Counted from the first letter of the stretch, positions 1 to 9,286 are shown. The stretch: DNA of 64,000 nucleotides from Gloeobacter morelensis MG652769 (GCF_021018745.1 NZ_CP063845.1:1550001-1614000), one strand, 5' to 3'. Numbers and translations: made by a program. Notes: a model not told the origin generated them from the sequence alone.

Positions 1-395
1 CCGGCCTCCAGCTTGCCCATCTCGACGTGCAGATCGCCGCGGCTGTCGTAGGCAAAACGGTTGGTGGGCTCCAAACGGATGGCTTCGGTGTAATCGGCCG
101 CCGCCCCTTCGAGATCCCCCAGGTCGTGGCGCACGCCCGCTCGGGCCAGATAGGCCGACACGCGGGTCGGATCGCGGCGGATGGCTTCGCTGTAGAATTC
201 GGCGGCACCGCGCAGATCGCCCGCCGCGTAGCGCTGCTGGCCATCCTGAAACGCTTGAAAGAAGCTGCCCGGCCGAACGTCCGCCAAACGCAAAGTAGGG
301 GCAGGGGCAGTCTCCGCATGCACAGAAGCCGATACCGACATCAGCAGTAGCAGGGTTGTACCGAGACCGAAAGAATGGCGAGTCGAGAGCATCAT
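1..395 (-). CDS. TPR-repeat protein, exported (3' end beyond window)
   Basis: The gene begins at 395 with two consecutive ATG codons and runs off the left edge, so the C-terminus is missing. The N-terminus is a typical signal peptide: basic residues, a hydrophobic LLLLM stretch, then an Ala-rich cleavage region ending near VHAET. The mature part shows tetratricopeptide repeats of about 34 residues; 'YAAGDLRGAAEFYSEAIRRD' and 'DLGDLEGAAADYTEAIRLEP' are successive helices A and B. TPRs are protein-protein interaction scaffolds, so a periplasmic assembly or scaffold role is inferred, but the partner is unknown. It resembles the larger TPR protein at 29426-31063 in style. The promoter would lie in the AT-rich stretch 396-460. 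Confidence 0.8.
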   Translation of the reverse strand, partial: MMLSTRHSFGLGTTLLLLMSVSASVHAETAPAPTLRLADVRPGSFFQAFQDGQQRYAAGDLRGAAEFYSEAIRRDPTRVSAYLARAGVRHDLGDLEGAAADYTEAIRLEPTNRFAYDSRGDLHVEMGKLEA

Positions 396-642
396 TGTAT
401 TAAAAACGGTGAACGACAGACGGCAAAAGTGTAAACCAATCGAAACAATCAAATGATTGAATACTCACACCATAAATTGCTGTTGTTTCGAGGTCTTGTA
501 TCTCAAGGCACATATAGAGATAATTCCATTCTTGAGGCGTTTGCCCGCCCATTTATCCTAGGGGAACCCTGGGTGTACAGCGAACCGACTGAATATTACC
601 CTAATTTTCTCGATGGTTTGATGAATTGGCCATAGAAAACAT
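396..642. other. AT-rich intergenic region, no supported gene
   Basis: About 247 bases separate the TPR gene from carA, visibly AT-richer than the surroundings. A 60-codon plus-strand frame at 453-635 (starting MIEYSHHK) has no recognisable domain and no good ribosome binding site. A short palindrome (CAATCA-aa-TGATTG) lies near 447-460. The region most likely holds the promoter of the TPR gene and the 3' flank of carA. Confidence 0.4.
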
Positions 643-1797
643 CTATGGTTCGACCAGGCTGGTGGCGTCCGCCGACTTTTCGCGCATCAGATCGACGAAT
701 TGGGCAAACAGGTAATCGGCGTCGTGGGGGCCGGGGCTGGCCTCAGGATGGTACTGCACCGAGAAGACCGGCAGTTCGCGGTGTCGCAGGCCCTCTACGG
801 TCCGATCGTTGAGGTTGAGGTGGGTGATTTCGATATTTGCCCCGACCAGCGAGGCGTCATCGACCGCGAAGCCGTGATTCTGGCTGGTGATTTCGACGCG
901 GTTGTTGAAGCTGGCCGGCTGGTTGAGGCCGCGGTGGCCGAACTTGAGTTTGTAGGTCTCGCCGCCCAGGGCCAGGGCCAGAATCTGGTGGCCCAGGCAG
1001 ATGCCGAACATCGGCTTGCGGCTTTTGAGCAATTCCTGGACGGTCTTGATGCCGTAGCGCACCGCCGCCGGGTCGCCCGGGCCATTGGAAAGGAAAATGC
1101 CGTCCGGCCGGTAGGCAAGGATCGCTTCGACACCGGTATCGGCCGGTACGACGATCACCTCACAACCGTAGCTGGCCAGGCGGCGCAGGATATTGTGCTT
1201 GATGCCGAAGTCGATGGCCACCACCCGCAGGGGCCGCTCCGCTGCGGCGGCCCGCGTGGCAAGCCAGTCGGCGGGGGTGCTTTGCGACCATGTGTAGGGA
1301 GCGGCGGTGGTCACCTGGGGCACCAGGTCGAGCCCCTGCATCGCGGGAGCCTCCTGCAGCCGGGCGAGCAACGCCTCGGTGGAGAGTTCTGTGGAGATGG
1401 CGCCGTTCATCGCCCCGCGGCTGCGCAGGTGGCGGGTGAGGGCGCGGGTGTCGATGCCGGCGATGGCGACGATGGCGTGGTCCTTCAGATAATCCCCAAG
1501 ACTCTGGGTGGCACGCCAGGAACTGGCACGCCCCGCGACGTTGTGGGCGATCACCCCGCGCACCTGGGGCCGGTCCGATTCGGCATCTTCAAGGTTGACG
1601 CCGGTGTTGCCCAGTTCGGGGTACGTGAAGGCAACGATCTGCCCGCAGTAGCTGGGGTCGGTCAGCACCTCCTGATAGCCGGTCATGCCAGTGTTGAAGA
1701 CCACCTCGCCCACGCTGGTACCCGGCGCCCCGAACGACCAGCCCTCAAAAGCCGTGCTGTCCTCCAGCACCAGTCGCGCCACCGTTCGCTGCGCCAT
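643..1797 (-). CDS. carA: Carbamoyl-phosphate synthase small (glutaminase) subunit
   Basis: CarA hydrolyses glutamine and passes ammonia to CarB for carbamoyl phosphate synthesis, feeding pyrimidines and arginine. The 384-residue protein has the N-terminal CPSase small-chain domain (about 1-180) followed by a class I glutamine amidotransferase domain. The catalytic triad is visible: Cys267 in GICLGHQ, with His350 and Glu352 in QYHPEAS. I chose the ATG at 1797, which gives [14 protein letters not shown], the usual family start; the frame stays open upstream to 1935 but that extension is arginine-rich and unlike CarA. carB is not in the window. ndhO lies just upstream on the same strand. Confidence 0.95.
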   Translation of the reverse strand: MAQRTVARLVLEDSTAFEGWSFGAPGTSVGEVVFNTGMTGYQEVLTDPSYCGQIVAFTYPELGNTGVNLEDAESDRPQVRGVIAHNVAGRASSWRATQSLGDYLKDHAIVAIAGIDTRALTRHLRSRGAMNGAISTELSTEALLARLQEAPAMQGLDLVPQVTTAAPYTWSQSTPADWLATRAAAAERPLRVVAIDFGIKHNILRRLASYGCEVIVVPADTGVEAILAYRPDGIFLSNGPGDPAAVRYGIKTVQELLKSRKPMFGICLGHQILALALGGETYKLKFGHRGLNQPASFNNRVEITSQNHGFAVDDASLVGANIEITHLNLNDRTVEGLRHRELPVFSVQYHPEASPGPHDADYLFAQFVDLMREKSADATSLVEP

Positions 1798-1855
1798 CGC
1801 CCTGCCCCGCTGCCCAAAAATCTTCCTCAGGCTAGCAAATCCGGCGGTCGAAGCA

Positions 1856-2092
1856 CTACGCACTGCCCTCAGCGGCGGCACTGCTCTCGGCAAGCTGGTC
1901 CTGGCGCAGCCAGACAGGCGGCGTCGGCACCGCACCGAACTTGATCAGCGCGTAGTCCCCACGCATATCGAGCACCTCGCCGTCGCTCTCAAACAGATAG
2001 GACGGCCAGCGGGTGTCGTTGGCGAGCGCCTCCAGGCTGTTGTCGAGCTTGTCGCGCACGGCGCGCACGAGTGAACCTTTTTTGATCGGCAT
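1856..2092 (-). CDS. ndhO: NAD(P)H-quinone oxidoreductase subunit O
   Basis: A 78-residue protein beginning [20 protein letters not shown] and containing '[19 protein letters not shown]', the signature of NdhO. NdhO is a small peripheral subunit specific to cyanobacterial and chloroplast NDH-1, the ferredoxin-dependent complex of cyclic electron flow and CO2 uptake. The core is well conserved; the last 10 or so residues are an Ala/Ser/Glu tail. It is monocistronic or co-transcribed with carA (58-bp gap). Together with psbA and ycf54 it marks the genome as cyanobacterial. Confidence 0.93.
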   Translation of the reverse strand: MPIKKGSLVRAVRDKLDNSLEALANDTRWPSYLFESDGEVLDMRGDYALIKFGAVPTPPVWLRQDQLAESSAAAEGSA

Positions 2093-2152
2093 CGCTATAC
2101 GTAATCAGGTAATAATTTTAAGCTAGCAGCAACAGGCCGATTGCCGGGCGGC

Positions 2153-2470
2153 TCACGCCTCAGGCGGGTGCGGCAGGGCGCGCAGCCGCTCGCGCAGCGC
2201 CTGGGCGGGCGAAAAGACAGCGTTCCAGGCGGCGGGAACCACCACCGGCTGGCCGGTGCGCGGGTGGATGTTGGTGCGGGCGGGGCGGCGGCGCACTTGA
2301 AAACTGCCGAACCCGGACAGTTTGACGGGGCGGCCCTGGGCGAGGGCGTCGGCGATCACTTCGAGGGCCGCGTCGAGGGCGGCGCCGGCGGTCTTCTGGG
2401 TCAACCCGTCGACCCGTGAGGCCATCTGCTGGAGCAGTTGCTGCCGGTTGAGCGGTTCTAGATAGTTCAT
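2153..2470 (-). CDS. HU/IHF-family DNA-binding protein
   Basis: A 105-residue protein with the HU fold: an N-terminal helical dimerisation half (NRQQLLQQMASRVDGLTQK), then 'VKLSGFGSFQVRRRPARTN' and 'HPRTGQPVVVP', the beta-arm that inserts in the minor groove around an intercalating proline. HU proteins bend DNA and organise the nucleoid. The start is set at the ATG at 2470 (MNYLEPLN); an in-frame ATG at 2485 would add five residues. The C-terminus (RALPHPPEA) is slightly longer than in E. coli HU, and the surface substitutions suggest a divergent paralogue rather than the main HU. Confidence 0.85.
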   Translation of the reverse strand: MNYLEPLNRQQLLQQMASRVDGLTQKTAGAALDAALEVIADALAQGRPVKLSGFGSFQVRRRPARTNIHPRTGQPVVVPAAWNAVFSPAQALRERLRALPHPPEA

Positions 2471-2576
2471 GAGTGGTAGAAACAAAAAAGTGGCCTGGCG
2501 TTAACCGGACCACTCATTATTAGCTTGGGTGGGGAGGCGCATGGACCCAATGCAGGCATAGTGCAAGATCTTGTCG

Positions 2577-3440
2577 ATGGGTTCTGTGTTGCAGACTACC
2601 GCCGCGCTAGGCTGGAAGCGCGAACGGATCGCAGCTGGAGCGCACACCCTGGTTTACGCCTTTGTCGAGCGAACCCAAAATTGGGACGATGCCAGTATCT
2701 ATAGTCGCACGACCGGCAACGGCCCGCCGGTGTTGCTTGTGCACAGCCTTGGCGGCACCTCCGAGCACTGGCGCTTTACAATGCCGTTTCTGGCGCAGCA
2801 AGGCTTTGAAGCGACCGCCCTCGATCTGCCGGGCCACGGCGCCTCGGGGATGCCCGCCGGGGAACTCAGCCCCCGCTGGATGGGGGCTGTCCTCGCGAGG
2901 TCTTTACAGCAGCCGACCCTCCTGGTGGGCAACAGCCTCGGGGGTTGGGTGGCTCTGCGCGCCTACCTCGAACGCCCGCAAATGGTGCTCGGCATTTGTC
3001 TGGTGGCGGCTGCCGGTCTGGAGGGCATGCCCACCCGCCCAGAAAAGTTGACCCTTGGCCCCAGCGGCGTGGACCTGGTGGGTGGTCTGCTCGCCACCGC
3101 CTTCTATCGGCCCGAGGCGCTCTCTGAGGAGGTGCGCGGCAGTTTCTGGCGGGGCGTCATCGCCCCCGCCCTATTGCGGCTCAGCCCCCAGGGATTGCTC
3201 GACAGCGCGGCCCTCGCCCGGGTGCGCTGCCCGGTGCTCATCGCCTGGGGCAAAGAGGACCGCATTTTGCCGGTCAGTTGGGCAGAAAAGTTCGCCCGCT
3301 CCCTGCCGCTGCACAAGCTCGCCGTTCTCCCCGACTGCGGGCATCTGCCCCAACTGGAGTGCCCGGACGCTTTTCACCACGAATTGCTGCCCTTTGCGGA
3401 GGTGTTTCGCCCCAGAATGGATGGCAGTAGAAGGGTCTGA
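2577..3440 (+). CDS. Alpha/beta-fold hydrolase
   Basis: A 287-residue single-domain alpha/beta hydrolase. It shows the oxyanion region '[13 protein letters not shown]', the nucleophile elbow G-N-S-L-G-G in '[17 protein letters not shown]', the acid-loop region '[13 protein letters not shown]', and the catalytic His in '[16 protein letters not shown]'. A short cap lies between strands 6 and 7. The substrate is unknown; cyanobacterial relatives near pigment or lipid genes are often generic esterases. The start is ATG 2577; a TTG two codons upstream (2571) is possible. The stop overlaps the region just before the ispF start at 3442, so the two are probably co-transcribed. Confidence 0.88.
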   Translation: MGSVLQTTAALGWKRERIAAGAHTLVYAFVERTQNWDDASIYSRTTGNGPPVLLVHSLGGTSEHWRFTMPFLAQQGFEATALDLPGHGASGMPAGELSPRWMGAVLARSLQQPTLLVGNSLGGWVALRAYLERPQMVLGICLVAAAGLEGMPTRPEKLTLGPSGVDLVGGLLATAFYRPEALSEEVRGSFWRGVIAPALLRLSPQGLLDSAALARVRCPVLIAWGKEDRILPVSWAEKFARSLPLHKLAVLPDCGHLPQLECPDAFHHELLPFAEVFRPRMDGSRRV

Positions 3441-3441
3441 A

Positions 3442-3912
3442 ATGCGCATCGGCAACGGCTACGACTTTCACCGCCTGGTCGCAGGGCGGCGCTTGATTTT
3501 GGGGGGTGTCGAAATTCCTTACCATCTGGGTCTGCTCGGCCACAGCGACGCAGATCTGCTCACCCACGCGATCACCGACGCCCTTTTGGGGGCCGCCTGC
3601 CTGGGCGACATCGGTCAGCACTTCCCGCCGGGCGATCCCCAGTGGCAGGACGTCTCGAGCCTGCTGCTGCTTTCGAAGGTGCTCGAACTGGTACGCGGGC
3701 GCGGTCTGCGGCTTTCGAACGTCGATGCGGTGGTGGTGGCGGAGCGACCGAAGCTCGCCTCCCATATCCCGGTCATCCGTCAGAGCCTGGCGGGCGCACT
3801 GGGTTTACCCCTCGACCGATTGAGCGTCAAGGCCACGACCAACGAGGGCCTCGGCCCCGTGGGCGAGGGCCTCGCCATGGCCTGCCACGCGGTGGTGCTG
3901 CTCGAAGAATAG
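3442..3912 (+). CDS. ispF: 2-C-methyl-D-erythritol 2,4-cyclodiphosphate synthase
   Basis: IspF converts CDP-methylerythritol 2-phosphate to the cyclic diphosphate in the MEP isoprenoid pathway, which supplies carotenoids, phytol and quinones. The 156-residue length is standard. Metal ligands are visible: Asp8 and His10 in GYDFHRL and the His of [10 protein letters not shown]; the C-terminal '[16 protein letters not shown]' is the family signature. It starts one base after the stop of the alpha/beta hydrolase gene and ends three bases from the convergent rpe stop, so there is no room for a separate terminator. Confidence 0.96.
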   Translation: MRIGNGYDFHRLVAGRRLILGGVEIPYHLGLLGHSDADLLTHAITDALLGAACLGDIGQHFPPGDPQWQDVSSLLLLSKVLELVRGRGLRLSNVDAVVVAERPKLASHIPVIRQSLAGALGLPLDRLSVKATTNEGLGPVGEGLAMACHAVVLLEE

Positions 3913-3915
3913 TTC

Positions 3916-4617
3916 CTACACCTGGGCGGCCACTTCCACCGCCGGGCGGCGGCTGGTGCGCACCCCTTCGATCGCCTCGGCGTAGCGGGCCGGGCCGACG
4001 CCAAACACCCCCGAGCCCGAGACGATGGCGTTGGCGCCCACCTCGAGTACCTGCCAGGTGTTGGCAGGCTTCAGACCGCCGTCCACTTCGATCCACGGGT
4101 CGAGGCCGCGCTCCTCGCACATCGCCTTGAGGCGGGCAATTTTGGGCAGCACCTGCGGAATGAAGCTCTGGCCGCCAAAGCCGGGGTTGACGCTCATGAC
4201 CAGCACCAGGTCGCAAAGGTCGAGGACATACTCAATCAGGCTCAAGGGCGTGGATGGATTGAGCGACACGCCCGCCTGTTTGTCCAGTTCTTTGATCTGC
4301 GAGAGCGCCCGGTGCAGGTGGACCGTCGAGTTGTGCTCGCAGTGGACGGTGATGATGTCGGCACCCGCTTTAGCAAAATCGGCGATGTACTTTTCGGGCT
4401 CGACAATCATCAGGTGCACATCGAGTATTTTCTGGGTCACCGGCCGGATCGCCTTGACGATGAGCGGTCCAATCGTGATGTTGGGCACGAAGCGCCCGTC
4501 CATGACATCGACGTGGATCCAGTCTGCTCCGGCTTCATCAATGGCATGAATCTCCTCGCCGAGGCGGGCGAAGTCGGCCGACAAAATCGACGGGGCGACA
4601 ACAACGGGCTTGGCCAT
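3916..4617 (-). CDS. rpe: Ribulose-phosphate 3-epimerase
   Basis: Rpe interconverts ribulose 5-phosphate and xylulose 5-phosphate in the Calvin cycle and pentose phosphate pathway. The 233-residue TIM barrel shows the signature '[18 protein letters not shown]', the 'HLMIVEP' strand, '[15 protein letters not shown]' phosphate-binding loop and '[12 protein letters not shown]'. The catalytic metal-ligand His and Asp residues of these motifs are intact. The start ATG at 4617 follows a weak AGGAGGTT-like site (reverse complement of 4627-4634). Length matches cyanobacterial enzymes. Confidence 0.96.
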   Translation of the reverse strand: MAKPVVVAPSILSADFARLGEEIHAIDEAGADWIHVDVMDGRFVPNITIGPLIVKAIRPVTQKILDVHLMIVEPEKYIADFAKAGADIITVHCEHNSTVHLHRALSQIKELDKQAGVSLNPSTPLSLIEYVLDLCDLVLVMSVNPGFGGQSFIPQVLPKIARLKAMCEERGLDPWIEVDGGLKPANTWQVLEVGANAIVSGSGVFGVGPARYAEAIEGVRTSRRPAVEVAAQV

Positions 4618-4728
4618 GGGTCGAGAACCTCCTGGTGCGTCTGCCCCCCAGTTTACTACTTTTAATTAAGGGGACCGGGTCCTGCACCAGGTTATGGCGA
4701 AGTAAACAATCGGCTAACATATTGCGAT

Positions 4729-5082
4729 ATGAATCTGTTGCCGACCCAGATTTACCGCGCCGACACCGCCCAGTGTGTGGGCGAGGTGATGGTTCCTCCC
4801 ACGCAGCAGCCCGGCAGTTTTGTCGAGGTCGAAGGGGCAATCTACGCGGTGCTCGAACGCCGTCACCGCTACAGCCTGCGCTCCGGCCGCTACCGGCTCG
4901 ACCGTATCGTGCTCTATGTGCAACCGGCCCAGGGCACCCTGGGCGAGCGCAAACTCCACCAGGGCGCCTGGGTGATTGGCGATCCGACCTGCCGCTTTAA
5001 TGCTCGCTCGCCGCTGATCCGCTGCGCCCAAAACCCCGGCGGCCCCTGCGACGGTTGCCGCTACTACGAAGCGTCGGAGTAG
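4729..5082 (+). CDS. Conserved cyanobacterial protein, DUF6464-like
   Basis: A 117-residue soluble protein with the block 'VEGAIYAVLERRHRYSLRSG' followed by 'YRLDRIVLYVQ', a pattern I associate with the cyanobacterial DUF6464 family. The C-terminus carries four Cys in RCAQNPGGPCDGCRYY, which could bind a metal. No enzymatic motif is visible and function is unknown. The gene stands alone in a 650-bp gap between rpe and the universal stress gene; its upstream region 4640-4728 is AT-rich and would hold the promoter. Confidence 0.7.
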   Translation: MNLLPTQIYRADTAQCVGEVMVPPTQQPGSFVEVEGAIYAVLERRHRYSLRSGRYRLDRIVLYVQPAQGTLGERKLHQGAWVIGDPTCRFNARSPLIRCAQNPGGPCDGCRYYEASE

Positions 5083-5130
5083 CGCTTTGGCAGTGGTCGT
5101 CAGTTGCCATCCCGACACTGACACCTTTTG

Positions 5131-5556
5131 CTACGAGCGCACAACGTACACCGAGCAGGGGGCATCGGCCACCACCTGGGAGCTGACGGAGCCCTGGATG
5201 ATGCGGGTGAGACCCTTCAGGCCGCGCGAGCCGATCAAAATCAGTTCGCAGCGGTGGATCCCCGCGAGGCGCACGATCTCCTCGGCGGCGTCGCCGGTGA
5301 CGATTTCCTGGGCGGTGGGATAGTCGATCTCTACACTCAGCGTGTCGAGCCAGCTTTCGGCCTCGACGGCCATCGGCACCCCTTCTTGTTGGGTGTGGGG
5401 CACGTCGGCTTCCACAAAATCTTCGGAGGTCGGCGGCGGCACGATGTGGGCGAGCACCACCAGGCAGTTGGGCGCCAGTTGCAGGTGCGAGAGCGCCTCG
5501 ATCACCCGCCAGGCGAACTCGGAGCTGTCCACGGCGACCAGAACGTTTTTCAGCAT
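5131..5556 (-). CDS. Universal stress protein (UspA family)
   Basis: A 141-residue single Usp domain. It starts 'MLKNVLVAVDSSEFAWRVIE' with the strand-1 aspartate, and ends with the ATP-binding loop G-x2-G-x9-G-S seen in 'GSRGLKGLTRIIQGSVSSQV' followed by 'APCSVYVVRS'. ATP-binding Usp proteins modulate survival under stress; the specific signal here is unknown. I use the ATG at 5556 because AGGAAAC lies 5-11 bases upstream; the frame is open to 5655, but that extension is basic and atypical. Confidence 0.9.
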   Translation of the reverse strand: MLKNVLVAVDSSEFAWRVIEALSHLQLAPNCLVVLAHIVPPPTSEDFVEADVPHTQQEGVPMAVEAESWLDTLSVEIDYPTAQEIVTGDAAEEIVRLAGIHRCELILIGSRGLKGLTRIIQGSVSSQVVADAPCSVYVVRS

Positions 5557-5751
5557 AGAAGTTTCCTGTTCCCGTCCGAGGAGGGGAGCGCTCTGCTCGA
5601 TGGTTTTTGGGCTGGAACTGCGCAGCTTGCGCCTTGTAAACATGGTCCACTCCAATGCTCGCCCTGCACGCTCGGGCTTTGAAATCTTAGCAAGACCGCT
5701 CTAGGAACGATCACCTTGGCAATCATCGTTCAAATCGGACCAGACGGCCCA

Positions 5752-6837
5752 TCAGCCTTCGAAGGCGGCGAGCAACCGCTCGCCCATCGCCCGGCAACCG
5801 ACGATATGGGCACCGGGGGCGGCAATATCGCCCGTGCGGTAGCCTTGCTCCAGGACCGTCTGCACCGCCTTCTCGACAGCCTGGGCGGCCTCGGACTGCC
5901 GGAGGCTGTGGCGCAGCAGCATCGCCCCCGAGAGCACCTGGGCCAGTGGGTTGGCCTTGTCCTGGCCTGCGATGTCCGGGGCGGAGCCGTGCACCGGCTC
6001 GTAGAGGCCCGGGCCGCCGCTGCCCAGCGACGCCGAGGGGAGCATGCCGATGGAGCCTGTGAGCATCGCCGCTTCGTCTGAAAGAATGTCGCCGAACATG
6101 TTCTCGGTGACGATCGTGTCGAACTGGCGGGGCTGGCGCACCAGCTGCATCGCACAGTTATCCACGTACATGTGCGTCAGTTCGACGTCCGGGTACTCGG
6201 GGGCAAGGCCCACAATCACTTCGCGCCACAGTTGCGAGACTTCGAGCACGTTGGCTTTATCGACCGAACACAGTTTGCCCCGCCGTCCCCGGGCCGCTTC
6301 AAAAGCCACCCGGCCGATGCGCTCGATCTCAAAGGTGCTGTAGCTCATCGTGTTCACCCCCCGGCGGCCGCCTTTTTTCTCCGGGAAGATTCCCTTCGGG
6401 ATGCCGAAGTACAGGCCGCCCGTCAGTTCGCGCACCACCAGAATGTCCACCCCTTCGACCACCTCCGGCTTGAGGGCGGAAGCGGCGACGAGTTGCGGCA
6501 GGATGCGCGCCGGGCGCAAATTGGCAAATAGCCCCAGACCGGCGCGCAGGCCGAGCAGAGCCTTCTCGGGACGTTTGTCCGACGGGAGGGCGTCCCACTG
6601 CGGGCCGCCCACCGCCCCTAGAAACACCGCGTCGCTCGCTTTGCACTGTTCGAGGGTCGCAGCCGGGAGCGGTTCGCCGGTGGCATCGATGGCCGCCCCC
6701 CCGATGGGCGCTTCTTCAAAGTGCAAGGCGAAATCGAACCGACGAGCGGCAGCTTCCAGCATCGCCACGCCCACCTGGACAATTTCAGTGCCGATGCCGT
6801 CGCCCGGCAGCACCGCGATTTTGTACCTTCCGCCCAA
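5752..6837 (-). CDS. leuB: 3-isopropylmalate dehydrogenase
   Basis: LeuB oxidises and decarboxylates 3-isopropylmalate to 2-oxoisocaproate in leucine biosynthesis, using NAD. The 361-residue enzyme begins '[19 protein letters not shown]' and carries the substrate-binding arginines and '[11 protein letters not shown]', the '[16 protein letters not shown]' helix, and the metal aspartates in '[12 protein letters not shown]'. The adenine-binding region '[17 protein letters not shown]' matches NAD-type family members. No other leu gene is adjacent. Confidence 0.96.
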   Translation of the reverse strand: MGGRYKIAVLPGDGIGTEIVQVGVAMLEAAARRFDFALHFEEAPIGGAAIDATGEPLPAATLEQCKASDAVFLGAVGGPQWDALPSDKRPEKALLGLRAGLGLFANLRPARILPQLVAASALKPEVVEGVDILVVRELTGGLYFGIPKGIFPEKKGGRRGVNTMSYSTFEIERIGRVAFEAARGRRGKLCSVDKANVLEVSQLWREVIVGLAPEYPDVELTHMYVDNCAMQLVRQPRQFDTIVTENMFGDILSDEAAMLTGSIGMLPSASLGSGGPGLYEPVHGSAPDIAGQDKANPLAQVLSGAMLLRHSLRQSEAAQAVEKAVQTVLEQGYRTGDIAAPGAHIVGCRAMGERLLAAFEG

Positions 6838-6898
6838 CGCTCTGACCCTTTGCTGCTTACCGGGATCAGGTTACCATCGCCCACCGGCAATTGGCGCG

Positions 6899-7240
6899 TC
6901 AATCTTCGTCGCGGCCATGCACCTGGGCAGGGGGGCAGGTCGCCTCGACGGCGCTGAACGCTTCGAGGATCTTGTAGGTGTGATCTGAGCCTTTGGGTAC
7001 TACCCACGAATCGCCCGCTTCGAGGAGCACCATCTGCCCTTCGATGTGCAACTCCGCCCGACCTGCAATCACGTAGCCCACCGTCTCGTAGGCGCGGCTG
7101 GTGGCGGGTTTGGCTTCGGCGGGCGGCTCGTTCTCCCAAAGGCGCATCGAGACGTGAATACCCGAGGCCAGGTACTTCTGGCCCTGCTTGCCTTTGGGGG
7201 AAGCCTGGGAACTGATCTTGGTCACGGAAGTATCCGCCAT
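6899..7240 (-). CDS. Cupin-domain protein
   Basis: A 113-residue single-domain cupin. The core 'YETVGYVIAGRAELHIEGQM' and 'LEAGDSWVVPKGSDHTYKI' form the two conserved cupin motifs with a metal-binding His and Glu. Small stand-alone cupins may be isomerases, dioxygenases or sensors; nothing identifies the substrate. The N-terminal 20 residues are Ser/Lys/Gln-rich and probably disordered. The next gene on the strand (7260-7511) lies 19 bp upstream, suggesting co-transcription. Confidence 0.85.
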   Translation of the reverse strand: MADTSVTKISSQASPKGKQGQKYLASGIHVSMRLWENEPPAEAKPATSRAYETVGYVIAGRAELHIEGQMVLLEAGDSWVVPKGSDHTYKILEAFSAVEATCPPAQVHGRDED

Positions 7241-7259
7241 CGTTCTTCCTTCTCGGTAG

Positions 7260-7511
7260 TTACAGATCGCCTTGGGATTCGGGGGCCACCACGGCGCCTT
7301 CGGCGGAGTTTGCGTTGCTGTCGGAGGCCAGTTGATCGAAGCTCGTCAGGTCGATGCCGATGGCGCCGCAGGCTTTGCGCAACTCGCTCAAAAAAAGTGC
7401 CTCGTCCCGCCCGTAGCCGCTGCGCGTACAGGCGACGGCCATCCCCAAGCCGGCGTTGGCTTTGGCGCAATCGATTAGTTCGCTGCCTTTGAGCGGTGCC
7501 GGTGCGGCCAC
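7260..7511 (-). CDS. Conserved small protein of unknown function
   Basis: An 83-residue protein starting with GTG at 7511. It has a central helical block 'SELIDCAKANAGLGMAVACT' and 'DEALFLSELRKACGAIGIDL', then an acidic, Ser/Ala/Asn-rich tail. I recognise no domain. Its 19-bp spacing from the cupin gene suggests an operon. The amphipathic pattern and the plausible codon use support a real gene. Confidence 0.6.
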   Translation of the reverse strand: MAAPAPLKGSELIDCAKANAGLGMAVACTRSGYGRDEALFLSELRKACGAIGIDLTSFDQLASDSNANSAEGAVVAPESQGDL

Positions 7512-7643
7512 AGCAGATATCCAGTCGTTGCCACCCGCAGTCTAGGTCTTTGCGGGGGGCGGCCCCTCTACCCAGCGGCGGAGGGCGGCCCTTGCAGACG
7601 GGGGCGCTCGGTTACCCTGGAGAGAACCCATTCGGTCAGGCCC

Positions 7644-8510
7644 ATGTCCAGAAAGCATTTCAGCGGTCTCCATCCCGACAGCTTCCGCCATCCCCTCGAC
7701 ACCCAAGCGACCCGTTCACTTGCCGCTTTGCCGGGCCTCGACTGGCTTATCCGCTACGGCCTGGCACCGGCAGCGGGACGGTTGTTTTATCTGGAAAACA
7801 TTTCAGCGAGCATCCGGGTAGGCGAAAAGCAGCTTCCCCACCTGCACGCCCTTTTGCGCGAAGCCTGCGCGGTGCTCGATATCGCCGAGCCGCAGCTCTA
7901 TATCAAGCAGCACCCGGTCCCAAACGCCTACACTTTTGCTGTGCCCGACGAGCGCGCCTTTATCGTCGTGCACACCTCGCTGCTCGAACTACTCACCGAC
8001 GCCGAAATTCAGGCGGTGATCGCCCACGAACTGGGGCATCTCAAGTGCGATCACGGAGTCTACCTGACTTTGGCCAATTTGTTTGTCCTCGCCACCGCCC
8101 AGATCCCCCAGTACGGTCCCTTGCTTGCCCAGCCTCTGCGCCAGGCGATGCTGGGCTGGCTGAGGGCGGCGGAATTCAGCTGCGACCGGGCTGCCCTGCT
8201 GGTCACCCAGGATGTGCAGGTGCTCGTGTCGCTGATGATGAAGCTATGCGGCGGTTCGCCCTCGCTGGTGCACAAACTGGACGCTGAAGCGTTTTTGGAG
8301 CAGGCCCGCGCCTACGAGGCGGTCGATGAGGACGAACTCAGCCTGGCGCTCAAAATTGCTGCCACCGCCGAAAAATCCCACCCGGTGCCGGTGCTGCGGG
8401 CCAGGGAGATCGACCGCTGGACGCGCTCGGAGAACTACCGCCGCCTGATGGGAGGCGAGCATTACCGCCCACTCGAGCGCGAGACCCCCCGGGCGGCTGC
8501 CGCTGGCTGA
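7644..8510 (+). CDS. M48-family zinc metalloprotease
   Basis: A 288-residue protein with the zinc motif HELGH (His128, Glu129, His132) and the third ligand Glu176 in AAEFSCDRA, as in M48 peptidases. Upstream 'NAYTFAVPDERAFIVVHTSL' is the M48 edge strand. Unlike HtpX it lacks two clear N-terminal membrane segments; one hydrophobic stretch sits around 143-165 (LTLANLFVLATAQI). This resembles the cyanobacterial/plant Oma1-like subgroup (inference). It is followed 37 bp later by tRNA-Leu. Confidence 0.88.
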   Translation: MSRKHFSGLHPDSFRHPLDTQATRSLAALPGLDWLIRYGLAPAAGRLFYLENISASIRVGEKQLPHLHALLREACAVLDIAEPQLYIKQHPVPNAYTFAVPDERAFIVVHTSLLELLTDAEIQAVIAHELGHLKCDHGVYLTLANLFVLATAQIPQYGPLLAQPLRQAMLGWLRAAEFSCDRAALLVTQDVQVLVSLMMKLCGGSPSLVHKLDAEAFLEQARAYEAVDEDELSLALKIAATAEKSHPVPVLRAREIDRWTRSENYRRLMGGEHYRPLERETPRAAAAG

Positions 8511-8527
8511 AGACCGCTGAGGCCGCC

Positions 8528-8533
8528 TATAAT
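8528..8533 (+). promoter_or_regulatory. -10 box for tRNA-Leu
   Basis: A perfect TATAAT sits 14 bases upstream of the mature tRNA-Leu 5' end. No good -35 hexamer is visible at the expected spacing (GGCTGA at 8505-8510 is a poor match). Confidence 0.5.
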
Positions 8534-8547
8534 AGGTCGGCACACCC

Positions 8548-8628
8548 GCCGGTGTGGCGAAATGGTAGACGCAAACGACTCAAAATCGTTCGCCGAGAGG
8601 CATGTCAGTTCGACTCTGACCACCGGCA
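8548..8628 (+). tRNA. tRNA-Leu (anticodon CAA)
   Basis: The acceptor stem GCCGGTG pairs with CACCGGC at 8621-8627, with A as discriminator. The anticodon arm AACGA-CTCAAAA-TCGTT gives anticodon CAA, reading UUG. A long variable arm (TCGCCGAGAGGCATG) is typical of tRNA-Leu, and the T-loop GTTCGACTC is present. CCA is not encoded. Confidence 0.95.
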
Positions 8629-8645
8629 TATATAATTATCAATCG

Positions 8646-9044
8646 CTAGACTTTGCGGATCGGGCCTGGGTAGCTCGCCACCAGCGGGTCGCACGTCACC
8701 AGGGTGATACCCTCGACGATTGCCTGGGCAACGAGAAGGCGGTCGAACGGATCTTTATGCACATTGGGCAAGCTTCCCACGGCCACGGTATGGGCGCTGC
8801 TGATCGAAAGCTCTGCATAGCCGTTATCTCGCAGACCGCGCAGCAGCAGGCGCGGGTCGACCATAAAGTCCGCGCGACCAAGGTTGTTCTTGATCGTCAC
8901 TTCCCAAATGCTCGCTGCGCTAAACAACAATTCGTTGGAACGATCGTCGATGAGGGCAACTGCCGCAACCGATAGCTTATCGGTCGAACCCACCTCCGAA
9001 CCTGCGGCCAGCAGGAGCAGATGCGTATCGAGCAGCAGTTTCAC
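8646..9044 (-). CDS. PIN-domain toxin (VapC-like) of a Phd-linked pair
   Basis: A 132-residue PIN ribonuclease-type toxin. It starts 'MKLLLDTHLLLLAAGS' with the first catalytic Asp, has Glu in 'SAASIWEVTIKNNLG', and the C-terminal acidic set 'HKDPFDRLLVAQA' and 'LVTCDPLVASYPG'. This subgroup (DTHxLLW type) cleaves RNA and pairs with Phd/YefM antitoxins. Its start overlaps the antitoxin stop by four bases, the usual translational coupling. Its 3' end is 17 bp from tRNA-Leu. Confidence 0.9.
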   Translation of the reverse strand: MKLLLDTHLLLLAAGSEVGSTDKLSVAAVALIDDRSNELLFSAASIWEVTIKNNLGRADFMVDPRLLLRGLRDNGYAELSISSAHTVAVGSLPNVHKDPFDRLLVAQAIVEGITLVTCDPLVASYPGPIRKV

Positions 9045-9286
9045 GGATGCCCATAGAACTGTTGCTCAATTTCAGTGCTACCCATGCGATCGAAATCTTC
9101 CGGTACAACGATCTGGCCTGCCAAAAAGCCCCGCCGCTCGATCTGAGAAGGCTCAGGGGCATCTAGGGCCATGACTTTCACCAGAGGCTTGCCCGCCTTG
9201 GCAATCACAAACGGCTCACCCCCAGCGGCCAGATCGACTAGCCGGGACAACTGGGTTTTAGCTTCATGAATATTGAATACCCGCAT
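9041..9286 (-). CDS. Phd/YefM-family antitoxin
   Basis: An 81-residue antitoxin. The N-terminal block 'MRVFNIHEAKTQLSRLVDLA' and 'GGEPFVIAKAGKPLVKVMAL' is the Phd DNA-binding fold; the C-terminal 35 residues would wrap the toxin. It precedes and overlaps the PIN toxin by four bases. Such antitoxins usually repress their own promoter, which would lie in the AT-rich 9287-9333. Confidence 0.9.
   Translation of the reverse strand: MRVFNIHEAKTQLSRLVDLAAGGEPFVIAKAGKPLVKVMALDAPEPSQIERRGFLAGQIVVPEDFDRMGSTEIEQQFYGHP

Noticed and set aside
453-635. 60-codon plus-strand frame in an AT-rich gap
   Set aside because: No ribosome binding site, no domain, and AT-rich DNA with unusual residues; not enough to call a gene.
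700-1944. 414-codon frame antisense to carA
   Set aside because: The carA triad and length are intact on the other strand; the plus-strand translation is Gly/Val/Asp-rich with no domain.
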